Shown: positions 4,296 to 7,167 of the stretch, piece after piece
How positions within the stretch are numbered: the stretch's first letter is position 1
Layout: each line of letters begins with the position of its first letter
Origin: Gammaproteobacteria bacterium
GTDB taxonomy: Bacteria; Pseudomonadota; Gammaproteobacteria; Pseudomonadales; Azotimanducaceae
Assembly: GCA_009840715.1 (NCBI GenBank)
Contig: VXNE01000508.1
Location: 1 to 7,167, forward strand
DNA length: 7,167 nt
Direction of reading: 5' to 3'
The notes under the pieces: model-generated
Seen by the model: the letters and a program-made list of their open reading frames with translations, nothing else
What the model was told of the DNA's origin: nothing
Databases searched by the model: none
Position numbers and translations under genes: made by a program

Positions 4296-7167
4296 ACAAC
4301 GTCCTGGTCGACGCGGCCGTCAGCCGCACCCGGACGACCTTCCTGGCGCTGTTCGCCGTCATATTGGCCGGTTCGGTCGCGCGCTGCGCAATACCGATCG
4401 AGGCGGAGCCGCGGGTCGAAGTCCCGTTCTTCACCATCACGGTGATCCACGAGGGGATCTCCCCCGAGGACAGCGCCCGCCTGCTGGTCAAGCCCCTCGA
4501 GATCGAACTGCGCACGGTGGAAGGCGTAGAGGAGGTCACCGCGTTCGCCTCGGAAGGCGCGGCCACGGTGATGGTCGAGTTCGACGCCGACTACGACCTC
4601 GACATCGCGCTCTCGGATGTCCGCGAGGCCGTGGACCGCGCGAGGCCGGAACTGCCGACGACCGCCGAAGAGCCCATCATCTCGGAGCAGAACACCGACA
4701 GCTTCCCCATAATCCAGATCAACCTCGTCGGCGACGACGTGCCGGAACGCATGCTCTTCGACCACGCGAAGGCCATCCAGGACGCGGTCGAGACGGTTCC
4801 GGACATCTTGGAGGCGCGCCTGCAGGGGGAGCGGGAAGAAGTCCTTGAGATCGTGGTGCGTCCGGCGCAGCTCGAAGCGTACGGGATGACCAACGAACAG
4901 CTCATCAACACGGTCGTCCGCAACAACCGCCTCATTCCCGCCGGCAGCCTCGACACCGGACAGGGCCGCATGTCCGTGAAGATCCCGAGCGTCATCGAGG
5001 AGGCAGACGACCTGCGCGACCTGCCGGTGCTCGCGAACGGCGACTCGGTGGTGACCCTCTCCGACGTGGCCGAGGTGCGGCGCACGTTCAAGGACCGCAT
5101 CAGCCACGCCCGCGTGAACGGTCAGCGCACCATCTCGATGAACATCATCAAGCGCTCCAACTCGAACGTCATCGACACCATCGACCGGGTGAAGGCCGAG
5201 GTCGCGAGATACGAGCCGAACCTGCCGAACCGGGTCAGCCTGTTCTACACCCAGGACGCCTCGCCCCGGGCCCTCCAGCAGGTTACTGAACTCGAGGGCA
5301 ACATCGTCACGGCGCTTGCGCTCGTCATGACCATCGTCGTGGCTGCCATGGGACTGCGCAGCGGCCTGATCGTGGGCGTCGGCATCCCCATCTCGTTCCT
5401 GTTCGCGCTGATCTTCATCTACCTCTTCGACTACACGTTCAACTTCATGGTCATGTTCGGCATGCTGCTCGGGCTCGGCATGCTGATCGACGGGGCGATC
5501 GTCGTCACCGAGTACGCGGACCGGAAGATGGTCGAGGGATTCGACAACCGGGCGGCCTTCACGCTCGCCGCCAAGCGGATGTTCTGGCCGGTCGCCGCAT
5601 CCGTCGCCACGACGCTCGCAGCCTTCCTCCCGCTCATGTTCTGGCCGGGGGTGTCGGGCAAGTTCATGCGTTACCTCCCGGTGACGGTGTTCACCGTACT
5701 GTCCGGTTCGCTGCTCTATGCGCTCGTGTTCTGTCCCACCATCGGATCGCGTTTCGGCCGGCCGAGTGCACGGGATTCCAGGCGGCGGAACACCCTGATG
5801 CAGCTCGAGAGCGGCGATCCGACGACGCTCGGCGGCATCACGGGGTGGTACTCGCGCCTGGTCATGTTCGCGAGCCACCACTCGGCCGTCACCCTGGGTC
5901 TTGTGGCCGCCGTACTCGCGACGACGTTCTGGGCGTACGGCCAGTTCGGCAGCGGGATGACCTTCTTCACCGGTGTCGATCCGATCCAGGGCCGGGTCAG
6001 CATCCGCGCACGGGGCAACCTGTCCACCGACGAGGTCGACGTCCTGGTCCGCGAGGTCGAGGGCCGCATCCTGGCGATCCCGGGCATCAAGGACGCGAAC
6101 ACGTACACGAGCCTGCCCGGTGGCACCGGCGACATGTTCATGGGCGGGTCGTCGGCGAAGGACATCGTCGGCACCGTGATGATCGAGCTGCACGACCAGA
6201 TGGACCGGTCGCTGAACGGGGTGGAGATCCTGGAACTGGTACGGCAGCGGACCGCCGACCTGGCGGGCATCCGTATCGAGGTGCAGAAGGAGGAGATGGG
6301 GCCGCCGGTCGGCAAGTCCGTGCAGATCCAGTTCTCGGCGACGTACAAGGAAGAGATCCAGCCGGTGCTCGCGCGCGTCCGCGACCACATCGACACGCAG
6401 GTGACCGGCCTCCGCGACATCGAGGACACGCGCTCCCTGCCCGGGGTGGAGTGGAATCTCAGCGTCGACCGGGCGCAGGCCGCGCTATACGGGGCAGACG
6501 TCTCGCTGGTGGGCCTCGCGGTGCAGTTGGTGACCTCCGGCGTCAAGGTCGCCGAGTACCGGCCCGACAACGCGGACGAACCGCTGGACATCCGCTTCCG
6601 GTACCCGACGGAGGCGCGCGGCGTGGCGGCGCTCGACGAACTGAAGATCGCAACGGCGCGCGGCCAGGTGCCCATCTCCAACTTCGTGCAGCGCACCCCG
6701 CTGCCGAACGTGGACACCATCCAGCGCATCGACGGCGATGTCGTCGAGTTCATCCGCGCCGAAGTGGCGCCGGGCGTGCTGGCGGACGACAAGGTGCGCG
6801 AGATCGGCGCCTGGATCGCGCGTCAGGACTTCGACCCCAAGGTCAGCATCGAGTTCCGCGGCGCCAACGAGGAACAGGAGCGATCCATGGCCTTCGTCAG
6901 CGTGGCTTTCGTGCTTTCGCTGATCCTGATGTTCATGCTGCTGGTCACCCAGTTCAACAGCTTCTACCAGAGCACGCTGATCCTGGTGGCGGTGGTGATG
7001 TCGACGGCCGGCGTCCTGCTCGGACTCCTCGTCACGCAGATGCCGTTCAGCGCCATCATGACGGGGATCGGCGTCGTCGCGCTCGCCGGCATCGTCGTGA
7101 ACAACAACATCGTGCTCATCGACACCTACAACCACCTGCGGCGCGAGCACCCGGACATCCACTACCT
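4292..7167 (+). CDS. RND efflux pump inner-membrane permease (AcrB-like superfamily), 3' end outside window
   Basis: The first 958 residues of a proton-driven RND permease; relatives have about 1,030-1,070, so the final transmembrane part is missing at the window edge. Transmembrane helix 1 lies at about 13-32, a periplasmic porter loop at 33-333, helices 2-6 at about 337-482, helix 7 at 531-550, a second periplasmic loop at 551-865, and helices 8, 9 and 10 at about 868-886, 894-916 and 922-948. Helix 4 reads GMLIDGAIVV, keeping one relay aspartate (Asp400) but with Gly401 where AcrB has Asp408. Helix 10 reads GIVVNNNIVLID, with Asn937 where AcrB has Lys940. These replacements match a large subfamily of uncharacterised RND permeases that I recall. 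The GTG at 4292 overlaps the adaptor stop (GTGA) and gives the usual N-terminus, so translation is probably coupled; no separate ribosome site is seen. The reading frame is open to the edge, with no frameshift. Confidence 0.93.
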   Translation, partial: MNNVLVDAAVSRTRTTFLALFAVILAGSVARCAIPIEAEPRVEVPFFTITVIHEGISPEDSARLLVKPLEIELRTVEGVEEVTAFASEGAATVMVEFDADYDLDIALSDVREAVDRARPELPTTAEEPIISEQNTDSFPIIQINLVGDDVPERMLFDHAKAIQDAVETVPDILEARLQGEREEVLEIVVRPAQLEAYGMTNEQLINTVVRNNRLIPAGSLDTGQGRMSVKIPSVIEEADDLRDLPVLANGDSVVTLSDVAEVRRTFKDRISHARVNGQRTISMNIIKRSNSNVIDTIDRVKAEVARYEPNLPNRVSLFYTQDASPRALQQVTELEGNIVTALALVMTIVVAAMGLRSGLIVGVGIPISFLFALIFIYLFDYTFNFMVMFGMLLGLGMLIDGAIVVTEYADRKMVEGFDNRAAFTLAAKRMFWPVAASVATTLAAFLPLMFWPGVSGKFMRYLPVTVFTVLSGSLLYALVFCPTIGSRFGRPSARDSRRRNTLMQLESGDPTTLGGITGWYSRLVMFASHHSAVTLGLVAAVLATTFWAYGQFGSGMTFFTGVDPIQGRVSIRARGNLSTDEVDVLVREVEGRILAIPGIKDANTYTSLPGGTGDMFMGGSSAKDIVGTVMIELHDQMDRSLNGVEILELVRQRTADLAGIRIEVQKEEMGPPVGKSVQIQFSATYKEEIQPVLARVRDHIDTQVTGLRDIEDTRSLPGVEWNLSVDRAQAALYGADVSLVGLAVQLVTSGVKVAEYRPDNADEPLDIRFRYPTEARGVAALDELKIATARGQVPISNFVQRTPLPNVDTIQRIDGDVVEFIRAEVAPGVLADDKVREIGAWIARQDFDPKVSIEFRGANEEQERSMAFVSVAFVLSLILMFMLLVTQFNSFYQSTLILVAVVMSTAGVLLGLLVTQMPFSAIMTGIGVVALAGIVVNNNIVLIDTYNHLRREHPDIHY

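Noticed and set aside
3812..6388. Very long open frame (858 codons) on the minus strand opposite the adaptor and permease genes.
   Set aside because: Its product is a low-complexity string rich in His, Asp, Arg and Val with no domain. It is the mirror of a GC-rich coding strand with third-position bias, while the plus strand encodes a clear RND permease.
5716..6792. 358-codon minus-strand frame inside the permease gene.
   Set aside because: Ser/Arg/Thr-rich composition with no motif, lying wholly opposite a well-supported gene; a GC-content artefact.
1..7167. The six genes as one new functional system.
   Set aside because: Orientation changes three times, each gene group has its own start region, and the families have unrelated roles. 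Only the adaptor and permease are clearly linked. No CRISPR, tRNA, rRNA, transposase or phage signal was seen.

Overview
The window is a stretch of GC-rich bacterial chromosome, roughly two thirds G+C by eye. It holds six protein-coding genes and almost no spare DNA. Strong G/C bias at third codon positions, together with the family make-up (a zinc-ribbon NUDIX hydrolase, a short glyoxalase I, and an RND pump with its adaptor), suggests a proteobacterium, probably an uncultured high-GC gammaproteobacterium-like lineage. That placement is an impression from family resemblance, not a measurement.

Left part (9-2317): a gamma-class carbonic anhydrase-like protein on the minus strand is divergent from a zinc-ribbon NUDIX hydrolase on the plus strand. 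The NUDIX gene converges on a minus-strand double hot-dog (MaoC / FAS1-like dehydratase) protein, with only 27 bases between the two stop codons. Middle (2318-2862): the dehydratase is divergent from a plus-strand lactoylglutathione lyase (glyoxalase I). These four look like independently transcribed housekeeping or detoxification genes with their own short promoter regions.

Right part (2863-7167): a 143-base gap carries a GC hairpin and then an isolated AT-richer patch in which an extended -10-like element overlaps a perfect 5-bp inverted repeat. After it come the periplasmic adaptor (membrane fusion protein) and the inner-membrane permease of an RND efflux pump, overlapping by four bases (GTGA). 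The permease runs off the right edge after 958 codons, and its last part is not in the window. No outer-membrane channel and no regulator gene is present.

No stretch longer than 300 bases lacks a gene. I saw no tRNA, rRNA, CRISPR array, insertion sequence or phage gene, and nothing that amounts to a new multi-gene system. The observations most worth a second look are: a perfect TATAAT six bases before the GTG start of the NUDIX gene, implying a leaderless mRNA; loss in the RND permease of two of the charged proton-relay residues known from AcrB; substitution of the usual catalytic His in the MaoC-type protein; and the promoter/operator-like palindrome in front of the pump.
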